Numbered from the stretch's first letter, positions 1 through 9,140 are shown. The stretch is 64,000 nt of DNA from Streptomyces marianii (GCF_005795905.1 NZ_VAWE01000001.1:7381501-7445500), one strand, 5' to 3'. Made by a program: numbers and translations. The notes: generated by a model from the letters alone, not told the origin.

Positions 1-563
1 GGATCCGCACGCCCGAACGCCGCGCGCTGTCCCGAACGGTCCTCGACGGCACGCCCGCGCCCACGGAGGCCGACTGCACGGCCGTCGCCCTGCGCTGCTG
101 GGAGCTGCCCGAGCGCGAGTACCACTACTTCGCCGCCGACTACCTGCGGCGACACGTCGGACGCTGCTCCGCGGAGTTCATCCCGGTGGCGCGCCGGCTG
201 ATCACCACCGTCTCCTGGTGGGACACCGTGGACACCCTCGCCGCGCACGTCGTCGGCCCGCTCGTCGCCGCGGACCCCGCGCTGGTCCGCGTGATGGACC
301 GCTGGATCGACGACGACGACCTCTGGGTCGCCCGGACGGCCCTGCTCCACCAGCTGCGCCACAAGGAGGCCACGGACGAGGAGCGGCTGTTCCGGTACTG
401 CCTTCGCCGGTCCGGCCACCCGGACTTCTTCATCCGCAAGGCCGTCGGCTGGAGCCTGCGCGAGTACGCCAAGACCGCCCCGGACGCCGTACGCGCCTTC
501 GTCGACTCCGCCCGCGGCCGGCTCGCGCCGCTCTCCGAGCGGGAAGCGCTGAAGAACCTCTGA
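1..563 (+). CDS. DNA alkylation repair (AlkD-like) protein, 3' part
   Basis: The reading frame is open from base 3 at the window edge, so the start lies outside and about 186 C-terminal residues are visible. The sequence is helical and HEAT-repeat-like. It contains [22 protein letters not shown] and [16 protein letters not shown], which match the conserved tryptophan-rich and RKAxGWxLR segments of the AlkD family. AlkD glycosylases excise cationic N3- and N7-alkylpurines from DNA. The function is inferred from these motifs. A strong hairpin follows the stop. Family assignment is confident; the substrate is not tested by the sequence. Confidence 0.85.
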   Translation, partial: IRTPERRALSRTVLDGTPAPTEADCTAVALRCWELPEREYHYFAADYLRRHVGRCSAEFIPVARRLITTVSWWDTVDTLAAHVVGPLVAADPALVRVMDRWIDDDDLWVARTALLHQLRHKEATDEERLFRYCLRRSGHPDFFIRKAVGWSLREYAKTAPDAVRAFVDSARGRLAPLSEREALKNL

Positions 564-573
564 CGTCCGGCGG

Positions 574-601
574 AGCCCGCCACGGCCCGCCGTGGCGGGC
601 T
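574..601 (+). terminator. Hairpin terminator after the AlkD-like gene
   Basis: A perfect 12-bp inverted repeat (574-585 and 590-601) with a 4-nt loop begins 11 bases after the stop. There is no long U tract, as is usual in Streptomyces. Confidence 0.7.
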
Positions 602-921
602 GTGGAAAACCATTCGACGGGCGCCGGCGACGTCGGAGATCATCGACGCATGTTCCGGCAGACCTTCCCCGCAGCGCCGTCCGCAGTCGCGGACGCGCCG
701 AAGGCTGCCCGCTTCCCCGCCTCCACGGCATTCCCCGCGGCCCTCGCCGTCGCGGCCGCCTTCGTCGCGGCCGCCGCATCGGCAGCCGCCGACGGCGCCC
801 GACGCTGACTCTCCCCGGATCGTCCGGCGGACCCCGCAGGGGGAGGGTCGGTACGGCCCAGGGGTCCCCCTCCGCGACGCGGAGTCCAACGTTCGAGTTC
901 CGGGAAGGAACTGCGACAGCC
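602..921 (+). other. Intergenic leader of tuf3, possible 52-codon ORF
   Basis: No recognisable gene is present in this stretch. An ATG at 650 opens a 52-codon frame ending at 808 with an alanine-rich hydrophobic stretch. It has no clear ribosome site and no recognised family, so it is only a weak candidate for a small membrane peptide. The rest is presumably the tuf3 promoter and leader; I could not place a promoter. Confidence 0.3.
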
Positions 922-2091
922 ATGCCCAAGACGGCATACGTGCGCACCAAGCCGCACCTCAACATCGGCACCATGGGCCACGTGGACCACGGCAAGACCA
1001 CCCTGACCGCGGCCATCACCAAGGTCCTCAGCGAGCGCGGGACCGGCACCTTCGTGCCGTTCGACAGGATCGACCGCGCCCCGGAGGAGGCCGCCCGCGG
1101 CATCACCATCAACATCGCGCACGTCGAGTACGAGACCGACACCCGGCACTACGCCCACGTCGACATGCCCGGGCACGCCGACTACGTGAAGAACATGGTC
1201 ACCGGTGCCGCCCAGCTGGACGGCGCCATCCTCGTCGTCTCCGCGCTGGACGGGATCATGCCGCAGACCGCGGAGCACGTCCTGTTGGCCCGTCAGGTCG
1301 GCGTCGACCACATCGTCGTGGCCCTGAACAAGGCCGACGCGGGCGACCCCGAGCTGACCGACCTCGTCGAACTGGAGGTGCGCGAGCTGCTGACCGCGCA
1401 CGGATACGGCGGGGACTCGGTGCCGGTCGTGCGGGTTTCCGGCCTCAGGGCGCTGGAAGGGGACCCGCGCTGGACGGCCGCCGTGGAGGCGCTGCTCGAC
1501 GCCGTCGACACCTATGTGCCGATGCCGGTCCGCTACACGGACGCGCCGTTCCTCCTTCCGGTGGAGAACGTCCTCACCATCACCGGCCGGGGCACGGTCG
1601 TCACCGGGGCGGTCGAGCGGGGCAGCGTCCGCGTCGGCGACCAGGTCGAGGTGCTCGGGGCCGACACGGCCACGGTCGTCACCGGTCTGGAGACCTTCGG
1701 CAAGCCCATGGACTCCGCGGAGGCCGGGGACAACGTGGCCCTGCTGCTGCGGGGCGTTCCGCGCGACGCGGTCCGCCGCGGCCACGTGGTGGCCGCTCCC
1801 GGCAGTGTGACGCCGAGCCGTCGGTTCACCGCACAGGTGTATGTGCTGTCCGGCCGTGAGGGAGGCCGGACGACACCGATCACCACCGGCTACCGGCCGC
1901 AGTTCTACATCCGGACCGCGGACGTCGTCGGGGACGTGGACCTGGGCGGGGCGGCGGTCGCCCGGCCGGGCGACACGGTCGACATGACCGTCGAGCTGGG
2001 CCGTGACGTGCCGTTGGAGCCCGGCCTGGGCTTCGCGGTCCGCGAGGGCGGCCGGACCGTGGGCGCGGGTACCGTCACCGGTCTGGTCTGA
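922..2091 (+). CDS. tuf3: Divergent elongation factor Tu (EF-Tu3 type)
   Basis: This 389-residue EF-Tu-like GTPase would deliver aminoacyl-tRNA to the ribosome. All five G motifs are present: GHVDHGKT at residues 19-26, RGITI, DMPGH, NKAD and a SGL variant of the SAL motif. The C-terminal domains keep [16 protein letters not shown] and [13 protein letters not shown]. It departs from housekeeping EF-Tu at many positions, including DMPGH for the usual DCPGH, and it stands alone rather than after fusA. Streptomyces genomes are known to carry such a second, diverged EF-Tu (tuf3), and some family members are resistant to kirromycin-type drugs. Resistance cannot be read from this sequence. The start chosen is ATG 922; the longer upstream frame is not conserved-looking. 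Confidence 0.9.
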   Translation: MPKTAYVRTKPHLNIGTMGHVDHGKTTLTAAITKVLSERGTGTFVPFDRIDRAPEEAARGITINIAHVEYETDTRHYAHVDMPGHADYVKNMVTGAAQLDGAILVVSALDGIMPQTAEHVLLARQVGVDHIVVALNKADAGDPELTDLVELEVRELLTAHGYGGDSVPVVRVSGLRALEGDPRWTAAVEALLDAVDTYVPMPVRYTDAPFLLPVENVLTITGRGTVVTGAVERGSVRVGDQVEVLGADTATVVTGLETFGKPMDSAEAGDNVALLLRGVPRDAVRRGHVVAAPGSVTPSRRFTAQVYVLSGREGGRTTPITTGYRPQFYIRTADVVGDVDLGGAAVARPGDTVDMTVELGRDVPLEPGLGFAVREGGRTVGAGTVTGLV

Positions 2092-2174
2092 CGCGATCGG
2101 GATCCGCCGTGCGTCACCACGGGCGGCGGAGCTGACGCGATCGGGATCCGCCGCCCGTCACCACGGGCGGCGGA
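2089..2174 (+). repeat. Tandem direct repeat of a 42-bp unit after tuf3
   Basis: Two copies, 2089-2130 and 2133-2174, differ at only two adjacent bases and are separated by GC, giving a 44-bp period. The first copy includes the tuf3 stop codon. The second copy forms the better hairpin, so the terminator region looks duplicated. Confidence 0.9.
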
Positions 2175-2176
2175 TC
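2145..2176 (+). terminator. Terminator hairpin of tuf3
   Basis: A perfect 14-bp stem (2145-2158 and 2163-2176) with a 4-nt loop lies within the second copy of the tandem repeat. In the first copy, two changed bases weaken the same stem. Confidence 0.75.
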
Positions 2177-2202
2177 CGCCCCGTACACGTCACACTGCAT
2201 CC

Positions 2203-3108
2203 ATGGCGGACATGGATCACAGAGGTGCGGAGCGGGGTACCGACGGGGGAGCACCGTCGGGGCGACGGGGGACCGCGCTCGTGCTGGGTGGGGGCGGGCT
2301 CGCCGGCATCGGCTGGGAGATCGGCGTCCTGCACGGTCTCGCCGAGGCCGGGGCGGACGTCTGCGCGGCCGATCTGGTCGTCGGTACGTCGGCGGGATCC
2401 GTGGTCGGCGTCCAGCTCTCCTCCGGACTGCTCACCCTTCCGGAGCTGTATGAGCGTCAGCTCGCCGACCCGGAGGGGGAGGTTCCCGCCGGCATGGGGC
2501 CCGCCGTGCTCGCCCGCTACGTCTGGGGGGTGCTGCGCTCACGGGACGCCGAGGCGTACGGCGCGCGCATGGGACGGCTCGCGCTGTCCGCCCGCACCGA
2601 GCCGGAGGAGGCACGCCGCGCCGTCTTCGCCGCACGGCTCCTCACCCACGAATGGCCCGCGGCGCGCCGTCTCGTCGTCACCGCGGTGGACGCCGTCACC
2701 GGGGAGTTCCACGCGTTCGACCGGGAGAGCGGGGTCGGCCTGCTCGACGCCGTCGGCGCCAGTTGCGCCGTGCCGGGAGTCTGGCCGCCCGTCACCATCG
2801 ACGGGCGGCGCTTCATCGACGGCGGGGTGCGCTCGTCCACGAACGCGGATCTCGCGGCCGGGTACGGCACCGTCGTCATCGTCGCGCCCATCTCGGTCGG
2901 CGGCGGCCCCGTGCCGTCCGCACGTGCCCAGGCCGCCCGGCTCGCCGCGGCCGGGGCGCGCGTCGTGCTGATCACCCCGGACCGCGCGGCCCGGAGGGCG
3001 TTCGGGCGCAACGTGCTCGACCCCGCGCGCCGGGCGCCCGCCGCCCGTGCAGGCCGCGCCCAGGCGGTTGCGCACGCGGACGCCGTACGGGCGGTCCTGC
3101 CGGTCTGA
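2203..3108 (+). CDS. Patatin-like phospholipase
   Basis: This 301-residue patatin-fold lipid acyl hydrolase carries the oxyanion-hole glycines GGGGLAGIGWE near residue 28. The nucleophile elbow is GTSAGS (GxSxG) near residue 61, and the catalytic aspartate lies in a DGG motif (FIDGGVRSSTNA) near residue 206. A Ser-Asp dyad of this type cleaves fatty acyl esters of phospholipids. No signal peptide or membrane segment is evident, so it is probably cytoplasmic. ATG 2212 is an alternative start nine bases in. It is a single gene after the tuf3 terminator. The family call is firm; the substrate is unknown. Confidence 0.85.
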   Translation: MADMDHRGAERGTDGGAPSGRRGTALVLGGGGLAGIGWEIGVLHGLAEAGADVCAADLVVGTSAGSVVGVQLSSGLLTLPELYERQLADPEGEVPAGMGPAVLARYVWGVLRSRDAEAYGARMGRLALSARTEPEEARRAVFAARLLTHEWPAARRLVVTAVDAVTGEFHAFDRESGVGLLDAVGASCAVPGVWPPVTIDGRRFIDGGVRSSTNADLAAGYGTVVIVAPISVGGGPVPSARAQAARLAAAGARVVLITPDRAARRAFGRNVLDPARRAPAARAGRAQAVAHADAVRAVLPV

Positions 3109-3199
3109 ACCCCCGCCGACCGCCGAGTACCGGGCCCTTTCCGGCCCCATTCCGGCCCCGAGACCCTCCGGCGTTCGCGGGGGCGTCCATGGGCGGACA

Positions 3200-4054
3200 A
3201 TGGGCAGGGTGGACGATCCCATTCCCGTCGAGCGCGCCGTGGACAACGGCACCGCCAGACTCCTTCCCGACATCGACCGGCCCCGCGCCTGGCTGCTCAC
3301 CGTGGAGGGAGCGCCCCAGTCCTACGTCGACCTGGACGATCCCACGCATCTGGAGTTCGAGTACGCACGGCGGCTCGCGCACGTCCTCGACGGGACCGGA
3401 GAAGAGGGCGCACCGCTGGACGTCCTGCACCTCGGCGGCGGTGCCCTCACCCTGCCCCGGTACGTCGCGGCCACCCGCCCCGGCTCACGGCAGGACGTGG
3501 TGGAGGCGGACTGCCGACTGCTGGCACTGGTCGCGGAACGACTTCCGCTGCCGCCTGGCTCGGGGATATCCGTGCACGCCGCGGACGCACGCGCGTGGCT
3601 GGAGCGGGCGCCCGAGAACTCGGCGGACGTCCTGATCGCCGATGTCTTCGGCGGCTCGCGCGTACCGGCGCACCTCACCTCCCGGGAGTACGCCGGGGCC
3701 GCCTGCCGTGCCCTCCGACCCGACGGGGTCTACGCGGCGAACCTCGCCGACAGCGCCCCGTTCGGATTCCTCCGCTCCCAACTGGCCACCTTCGCGGACG
3801 TGTTCCCGGAGCTCGCCCTGGTCGCCGAGCCGGGAGTGCTGCGCGGACGCCGCTTCGGCAACGCGGTCCTGCTGGCCTCGCACACGCCGATCGACGTCGC
3901 CGCCCTGGCGCGCCGCACGGCGTCGGACGTCTTTCCCGCCCGCGTGGAGTACGGCGACGGCCTGCGGAGCTTCATCGGAGCCGCCCGGCCCGTGGGCGAC
4001 GAGGACGCGACGGGGTCGCCCGAGCCGCCGGCGGGATCGTTCGGCATCGGCTGA
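3200..4054 (+). CDS. Spermidine synthase-like methyltransferase-fold protein
   Basis: This protein of about 284 residues has a Rossmann-type spermine/spermidine synthase fold. It shows VLHLGGGALTLPRY (the glycine-rich nucleotide loop), QDVVEADCRLLALV, the acidic pair VHAADARAWLE, and DVLIADVFGG before the small domain. Proteins like this in actinobacteria are often annotated as spermidine synthase, but the polyamine-site residues are not obviously all conserved, so another SAM-dependent role is possible. The start is ATG 3200; GTG 3209 is an alternative. It is convergent with the MFS gene downstream. Confidence 0.75.
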   Translation: MGRVDDPIPVERAVDNGTARLLPDIDRPRAWLLTVEGAPQSYVDLDDPTHLEFEYARRLAHVLDGTGEEGAPLDVLHLGGGALTLPRYVAATRPGSRQDVVEADCRLLALVAERLPLPPGSGISVHAADARAWLERAPENSADVLIADVFGGSRVPAHLTSREYAGAACRALRPDGVYAANLADSAPFGFLRSQLATFADVFPELALVAEPGVLRGRRFGNAVLLASHTPIDVAALARRTASDVFPARVEYGDGLRSFIGAARPVGDEDATGSPEPPAGSFGIG

Positions 4055-4115
4055 CCGGCGCCGTGGAGCCCGGAGGCGGACGCCCGGCCGCTGCCTGGGG
4101 GAGCGGCGGTGCGGC

Positions 4116-5465
4116 TCACGGATCCTCCGCCGCCGGCGTGGCCGGGGCCGGGGCCGGGTACATGGTTTCTTGCGTGTGGAGCTCGGTGGCCGTTCCGGCG
4201 GCCGGTGCCGGGCCGGGGCCGTGGCCGGCCACATGCTTCGTACGGCGCGTCAGATTCCGTACGTCCGGGACCAGCAGCACCAGCGCCGTCACGAGGACGA
4301 TCAGCACCGCGCAGCCCCACAGGGCGGTCTCCCGGCCGAAGAAGCTCTCCGCCGGTCCGGCCAGGGCCGTCGACAGCGGCAGCATGGCGGTCGAACCGAA
4401 CCAGTCGTACGCACAGACCCGGGACAGCTTCTCCTCCGGGATCTCCTGGTGCAGTGCGGTCATCCACGCGACGCCGAACACCTCGATCGCGGCACCGCTG
4501 ACGAACATGACCACGATCAGGGCACCGATCTGCACCGGCACGGCGAGCGCCGCCGAGGGGAGCGCCAGCGGGAACACGCACAGCGTGCCGACGAGCAGCA
4601 TCCGCCGGGGCTTCCAGCGCATCATCAGCAGCGCCCCGCCCAGCGTGCCCGCGCCGAACGCCGCCAGCGCCAGACCCCACGGGCGTGCTCCGCCCAGCGA
4701 CTCCTCGGCGACCAGCGGCCCGTACACGGCGTCGGCGGCACCCACGACGGCGACCACGACCGAGAACTGCGCCACGATCGACCACAGCCAGGGGCGGCCG
4801 GTCACCTCGCGCCAGCCGTCCCGCAGATCGGCGAGCAGTCCGTCGCCGGGAGCCCGTTCCGGGATGTGACCGACGTCGAGGAACGCGCGGAGCGCGCCGG
4901 CGACCGCGAAGGCGGCCGCGTCGACGGCGAGTACCCAGCCCGGGCCGACGGCGGCGATCATGGCCCCGCCGAGTGCCGCGCCGCCGATGCCCGCACCGTG
5001 CATCGCCATCCGGAAGAGCGCGAACGCCCGGCCGGCGTGCTCGCCGTCGACCGTGGACATCAGCATGCCCTCGGCGGCGGGGTTGAAGAACGCCTGCCCC
5101 GTGCCGCAGAGCGCGGTGAGCAGCATCATCTGCCACAGCTGCGGATCACCGGCCAGCACCAGCGCGGCGAACGCCGCCTGCGACACACAGTTGAGCGCGT
5201 TGGCGGCCACCATCACCCGGTGCCGTGGCAGCCGGTCCGCGATGGCCCCGCCGATGAGCAGGAACAGCACGAGCGGGAGGGTGCGGGCCGCAGCGACCAG
5301 GCCCACGTCGCCGCCGTCGCCGCCGGACTCCAGTACCGCGAACGCCGCCGCGATCAGCGCGCCGTGCGTGCCCAGGTTCGTGACGATCGCGGCGGCGGTC
5401 AGCAGCGAGTAGTTGCGGCCGACCCACTCGGGACGGCGGCGGGGGAGCGGCGTACGAGAAGTCAC
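4116..5465 (-). CDS. MFS transporter
   Basis: This polytopic membrane protein of about 449 residues has roughly twelve hydrophobic helices. The loop between helices 2 and 3 reads GGAIADRLPRHRVM, the typical MFS motif-A position. Other recognisable stretches are GTGQAFFNPAAEG in helix 4-5 and an intracellular middle loop. Related proteins (the enterobactin exporter/MFS_3 group) act as proton-driven drug or metabolite exporters, but no substrate can be assigned here. The GTG at 5465 is preferred; the frame extends to a TTG at 5501 through a glycine run that is unlikely to be translated. The C-terminal tail is Pro/Ala-rich. Confidence 0.85.
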   Translation of the reverse strand: MTSRTPLPRRRPEWVGRNYSLLTAAAIVTNLGTHGALIAAAFAVLESGGDGGDVGLVAAARTLPLVLFLLIGGAIADRLPRHRVMVAANALNCVSQAAFAALVLAGDPQLWQMMLLTALCGTGQAFFNPAAEGMLMSTVDGEHAGRAFALFRMAMHGAGIGGAALGGAMIAAVGPGWVLAVDAAAFAVAGALRAFLDVGHIPERAPGDGLLADLRDGWREVTGRPWLWSIVAQFSVVVAVVGAADAVYGPLVAEESLGGARPWGLALAAFGAGTLGGALLMMRWKPRRMLLVGTLCVFPLALPSAALAVPVQIGALIVVMFVSGAAIEVFGVAWMTALHQEIPEEKLSRVCAYDWFGSTAMLPLSTALAGPAESFFGRETALWGCAVLIVLVTALVLLVPDVRNLTRRTKHVAGHGPGPAPAAGTATELHTQETMYPAPAPATPAAEDP

Positions 5466-5508
5466 CCGGGGACTATCGCCGCCGCCGCCTCCGCTTGCCA
5501 AACGGGTT

Positions 5509-6534
5509 TCAGGACGACGGGAGCTCCGCGAGCCGCACGGTGCCCAGGATCCGCTGGATCGTCGCGTCCGGGATCTCGCCGGTCACACCCTTGTTGGCGT
5601 ACAGGACCCAGGAGGCGAAGTCACCCTTGGCGTTCTTGAAGGAGAAGGCGATCGCCTTGCCGTCGCTGTCGCACTTGTTCTCCTTCTTCACCCCGATCGC
5701 GGTCGCCGTCGCGACATGGCCGCTGAGCCCCGACTTGGTCGTGTACGGCTGCGCCTTGGTGACCTTGACGGTGCCCTTGGGCTCCGTCTGGGCGTAGGCG
5801 GCCCAGACCCAGTTGCCGGCTTCGTTGTACGCGGCCTCGGCGGTGTCCTTCGCGCCCTGGCCGCCCTTGGTGCCCGTCGCGCCCAGTCCGGTGTCCTCGG
5901 CCTTGCCGTCGAGGTCGGAGTCGACCGAGCACCACTTGCTCTTGAAGTAGGCCGGCGCGGTCATCACGACGACGGGCGATCCGTCGCCCTTCTTCTCGTC
6001 CTCGAAGCCGGTGGCCACGCCCGTGCCGGCGACCTCCCAGCCCTCCGGCACGTCGAACTGCGTGCCGTGCTTGGGGTTGGTGACGACCTTCCAGCCCGGG
6101 ACCGTCGGCTCGGCACCGCCTGAGCCGTCGCGCGGGTTGTCGGTGGGGGAGGGGGCCTCGGTGGCCTGTGACGACGATGCGGCGGGCTTGCCGCCGCCCG
6201 AGGCCTCCGGGCCCTCGTCGTCGTCCTGCAGTACCAGTGCGCCGGTGATCACGGCCGCGGCGACCACGGCCGTGGCGGCGACGATCGCGAGGACGACCGT
6301 CTTCTTCCTGTCCGGGGAGGGGCCGCCGGACGGCGGCGGTCCGGGGACGGTGTACTGCGGCGCGGTCGGCTGCTGGTACGGACCGGGCTGCTGGTAACCC
6401 TGCTGCGGGTACCCGGGCTGCTGCGGGTAGCCCGGTTGCTGGTACGGGTTCGGCTGCTGGTACCCCGGCTGCGTGTAGGGGTTCTGGTCCTGCGGGTTCT
6501 GCTCGCCCCCGGGCGGCTGCTGTCCTGGCCACAT
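5509..6534 (-). CDS. Membrane-anchored protein with Pro/Gln/Tyr-rich N-terminus
   Basis: This 341-residue protein has three visible parts. The N-terminal cytoplasmic tail of about 80 residues is made of PGYQQP-like repeats. A single membrane helix (VVLAIVAATAVVAAAVITGALVL) follows, then an extracytoplasmic domain of about 220 residues after a Ser/Pro/Asp linker. The outer domain resembles the uncharacterised secreted domains common behind such tails in Streptomyces and has paired cysteines (SKWCSVD, NKCDSDG). No enzymatic motif was seen. The start is ATG 6534. It is divergent from the thioesterase gene, with a 94-bp shared upstream region. Confidence 0.7.
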   Translation of the reverse strand: MWPGQQPPGGEQNPQDQNPYTQPGYQQPNPYQQPGYPQQPGYPQQGYQQPGPYQQPTAPQYTVPGPPPSGGPSPDRKKTVVLAIVAATAVVAAAVITGALVLQDDDEGPEASGGGKPAASSSQATEAPSPTDNPRDGSGGAEPTVPGWKVVTNPKHGTQFDVPEGWEVAGTGVATGFEDEKKGDGSPVVVMTAPAYFKSKWCSVDSDLDGKAEDTGLGATGTKGGQGAKDTAEAAYNEAGNWVWAAYAQTEPKGTVKVTKAQPYTTKSGLSGHVATATAIGVKKENKCDSDGKAIAFSFKNAKGDFASWVLYANKGVTGEIPDATIQRILGTVRLAELPSS

Positions 6535-6628
6535 GGCGAGTAACCATAGAGGTGCGGCGTGTTCGGTGGCACGTCCGCCCCTGTGAGGGGATGGCGAAGC
6601 TCTGCTACTCGTGGGTAACATCCGGTGT

Positions 6629-7084
6629 ATGAGTGCAGACCAGATGTCCGTCGGTGAGCTGCTCGCCGCCACGGTCCCCATGGCCGGGACCCTGAACCTG
6701 GAGTTCCTGGAGACCTCCGCCGAGCGTGCCGTCGTCCGGTTGCCGGACCAGGCCGACTACCACAACCACGTCGGCGGGCCGCACGCCGGGGCGATGTTCA
6801 CGCTCGCCGAGTCCGCCAGCGGCGCGATCGTGCTCGCCGCCTTCGGAGAGCAGCTGACCCGTGCCGTGCCGCTCGCGGTGACGGCCGAGATCGCCTACAG
6901 GAAGCTCGCCAAGGGCGTCGTCACCGCCACCGCGACCCTCGGGCGCCCCGTGGCGGAGGTCGTCGCGGAACTGGACGCCGGGGGGCGCCCCGAGTTCCCG
7001 GTGACCGTCGCGATCACCCGTGACTCGGACGACGCGGTTACCGGTGAGATGACGGTCGTCTGGACGCTGCGCCCGAACGGCTGA
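6629..7084 (+). CDS. Hotdog-fold thioesterase (DUF4442-like)
   Basis: This small hotdog-fold protein has 151 residues. HNHVGGPHAGAMFTLAES is the substrate-loop and central-helix signature of PaaI/DUF4442 thioesterases, followed by the beta strands TAEIAYRKLAKG and FPVTVAITRD. Family members hydrolyse acyl-CoA thioesters. The substrate is unknown. ATG 6629 is preferred over an upstream in-frame start at 6611 because the domain begins there. A large hairpin lies about 130 bp downstream. Confidence 0.8.
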   Translation: MSADQMSVGELLAATVPMAGTLNLEFLETSAERAVVRLPDQADYHNHVGGPHAGAMFTLAESASGAIVLAAFGEQLTRAVPLAVTAEIAYRKLAKGVVTATATLGRPVAEVVAELDAGGRPEFPVTVAITRDSDDAVTGEMTVVWTLRPNG

Positions 7085-7213
7085 CACGCCCCCGGGCGCG
7101 GCCGTCCGCGAGCCGCCCGCGGCGAAGGCGGCGGGTCGCCGCGCCCTTCTCGGACGCCGGACTCCGCAGCGGCGACCGTGGCCGGATGCGGGGACGCCCC
7201 TCCGCTCCGGGTA

Positions 7214-7255
7214 GGCTGCCCGGCGTGCGCCGCAGGGGGCGCACGCCGGGCAGCC
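7214..7255 (+). terminator. Large perfect hairpin
   Basis: A perfect 18-bp inverted repeat (7214-7231 and 7238-7255) with a 6-nt loop lies between the thioesterase and dedA-like genes. It most likely terminates the thioesterase transcript. It sits 79 bp before the dedA-like start, so a leader role is also possible. Confidence 0.65.
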
Positions 7256-7333
7256 CGAGCCCGTTCGCACACGGGCACGGGCATCCGCTCCTCGACCACG
7301 GGCCGGCGCCCGGGACGACGGGAGGATCCTGCG

Positions 7334-8041
7334 TTGCACGTCCAGGAGTGGCTCGAGACCGTGCCGGCGGTGGCCGTCTACGTCCTGGTGGGCGCGGTCA
7401 TCGGACTCGAGAGCCTCGGGATTCCGCTACCGGGCGAGATCGTCCTCGTCAGCTCGGCCCTCCTCGCCTCCCAGCACGGCGACATCAACCCCTGGGTCCT
7501 CGGCACCTGCGCCACGGCCGGTGCGATCATCGGCGACTCGATCGGCTACGCCATCGGACGCAGGGGCGGACGGCCCCTGCTGGCCTGGTGCGGCGGCAAG
7601 TTCCCCAAGCACTTCAGCGAGGCCAACATCGCGCTGGCCGAGCGGTCCTTCCAGAAATGGGGCATGTGGGCCGTCTTCTTCGGCCGTTTCGTCGCCCTGC
7701 TGCGGATCTTCGCCGGCCCCCTCGCCGGCGTGCTCCGCATGCCGTACTGGAAGTTCCTGATCGCCAACGTCTTCGGCGGCATCCTCTGGGCAGGCGGCAC
7801 GACGGCCGTCGTGTACTCGGTCGGCATCGTCGCCGAGGCGTGGCTGAAGCGCTTCTCCTGGCTGGGGCTCGTCCTCGCCGTGGCCTTCGGCCTGACCTCG
7901 ATGCTCGTACTGAAGAGCCGGGCGAAGAAGGCCGCCGCGCGCGCCGGGGCGGCCCGGGCCGACGACGCCGCGGCGACCGCCCCGGAGGACGGCGCGGCCG
8001 CGGCATCGCCTACGGTGCAGGTGGGCGCGGCACGGAAGTAG
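7334..8041 (+). CDS. DedA family membrane protein
   Basis: This integral membrane protein has 235 residues. It shows the DedA/SNARE-associated signature: the glutamate in ESLGIPLPGEIVLV, GDSIGYAIGRRGG, and FFGRFVALLRIFAGPLAGVLRMPYWKFL with the conserved arginines. The family includes undecaprenyl-phosphate and phospholipid flippases, so a role in envelope lipid recycling is inferred. The start is TTG 7334, decided by a GGAGGA ribosome site at 7321-7326. Frames starting further upstream run through the hairpin and are not conserved. The C-terminus is an Ala-rich tail. The next gene follows 19 bp later, so co-transcription is likely. Confidence 0.9.
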   Translation: MHVQEWLETVPAVAVYVLVGAVIGLESLGIPLPGEIVLVSSALLASQHGDINPWVLGTCATAGAIIGDSIGYAIGRRGGRPLLAWCGGKFPKHFSEANIALAERSFQKWGMWAVFFGRFVALLRIFAGPLAGVLRMPYWKFLIANVFGGILWAGGTTAVVYSVGIVAEAWLKRFSWLGLVLAVAFGLTSMLVLKSRAKKAAARAGAARADDAAATAPEDGAAAASPTVQVGAARK

Positions 8042-8060
8042 CAGCGGTGAGGAGAAGACG

Positions 8061-8597
8061 ATGGCTGAGCGCGAGCGGGCACTGATCTCGGCGGTCGGCG
8101 GCAAGGAACCGCGGATCGCCCCGGAGGCGTTCACCGCGCCGACGTCCGTGGTGATCGGGGACGTCACCATGGAGGCGGGCGCGAGCGTCTGGTACCACAC
8201 CGTGCTGCGCGCCGACTGCGGGCCGATCGTCCTCGGGGCCGACAGCAACATCCAGGACAACTGCACCGTCCACGTCGACCCCGGGTTCCCGGTGACCGTC
8301 GGCGCACGCGTCTCCGTCGGTCACAACGCCGTGCTCCACGGCTGCACCGTCGAGGACGACGTCCTCGTGGGCATGGGCGCGACCGTCCTCAACGGCGCCC
8401 ACATCGGCGCCGGGTCCCTCGTCGCGGCGCAGGCGCTGGTGCCGCAGGGCATGCGCGTGCCGCCGGGGTCCCTCGTCGCCGGCGTCCCCGCCAAGGTCAA
8501 GCGCGAGCTCACGGACGAGGAGCGCGAGGGCATCAACCTCAACGCGGCGATGTACCTGGAGCTGGCGAAGGGCCACCGGGCGGCGCTCGACGGCTGA
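8061..8597 (+). CDS. Gamma carbonic anhydrase-like hexapeptide-repeat protein
   Basis: This 178-residue left-handed beta-helix protein keeps the three histidines in the positions of the zinc ligands of gamma-class carbonic anhydrases (TVHVDPG, VGHNAVLHG). It also shows the hexapeptide periodicity (VVIGDVTMEAGASVW, VLNGAHIGAGSLV) and the GVPAKVKR ending typical of the YrdA/PaaY group. The likely role is a zinc-dependent hydratase or related enzyme; many YrdA members have no proven activity. A strong ribosome site (GAGGAG at 8049) precedes ATG 8061. It probably forms an operon with the dedA-like gene. Confidence 0.85.
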   Translation: MAERERALISAVGGKEPRIAPEAFTAPTSVVIGDVTMEAGASVWYHTVLRADCGPIVLGADSNIQDNCTVHVDPGFPVTVGARVSVGHNAVLHGCTVEDDVLVGMGATVLNGAHIGAGSLVAAQALVPQGMRVPPGSLVAGVPAKVKRELTDEEREGINLNAAMYLELAKGHRAALDG

Positions 8598-8868
8598 CGG
8601 CGAGGGCGACGGAGCCTCGGCTCCCCGGCCGTCCGCTCCCGCACTCGTCCGGCCGGCGGGGGAAGGAAACCCCGGGCGGACGCAGCGGGCGACGGAACGG
8701 CCGAAGAAGCCGGGTGGCGAGCGGTACGGCACACGGCGAGCCGCTCTGCCGGCCCCGCGACGGAGTCGCGCACCCCGGGAATCCCGTTCGGGCATTCCCC
8801 GCCGCCGCAGGGGTACCCGGATGCGCGCAAGACCCGACCGACCTTCGAAACACCCGGAAGGCGCAGTC

Positions 8869-9030
8869 ATGACCACCCCGAAGGAACCGCCCCCGGACGG
8901 GCCCGAACCGGTGCCGAGCGGGCCCGATCCCGTACCGCGTGACCCCCAGCCGTCCGAGCCGTCGCCGGAGCCGGCGCCGCCCGCCGACCCCGAACCGGGC
9001 ACGCGTCCGACCCCCGAGCCGCCGGACTGA
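8869..9030 (+). CDS. Small proline-rich acidic protein
   Basis: This 53-codon frame starts at ATG 8869 behind GGAAGG (8856-8861). It encodes a chain made almost entirely of Pro, Glu, Asp and Ser, with repeats such as DGPEPVPSGPDPVP. It is probably disordered and has no known domain. It lies between the carbonic-anhydrase-like gene and the csbD gene. I do not recognise it; the ribosome site is the main reason to call it. Confidence 0.5.
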   Translation: MTTPKEPPPDGPEPVPSGPDPVPRDPQPSEPSPEPAPPADPEPGTRPTPEPPD

Positions 9031-9140
9031 CGGCCGCCCCTCGACCGCCCGTGTGCACACCGTCACGGATTGCGAACCCTGGGTGAGGGGCGCAGGGTTG
9101 GACATGCCAGTCCACCCCCCACGCTGAAGGGACAACCGAC

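Noticed and set aside
650..808. 52-codon ORF upstream of tuf3 as a gene
   Set aside because: There is no ribosome site and it is alanine-dominated. It was mentioned under the intergenic entry only.
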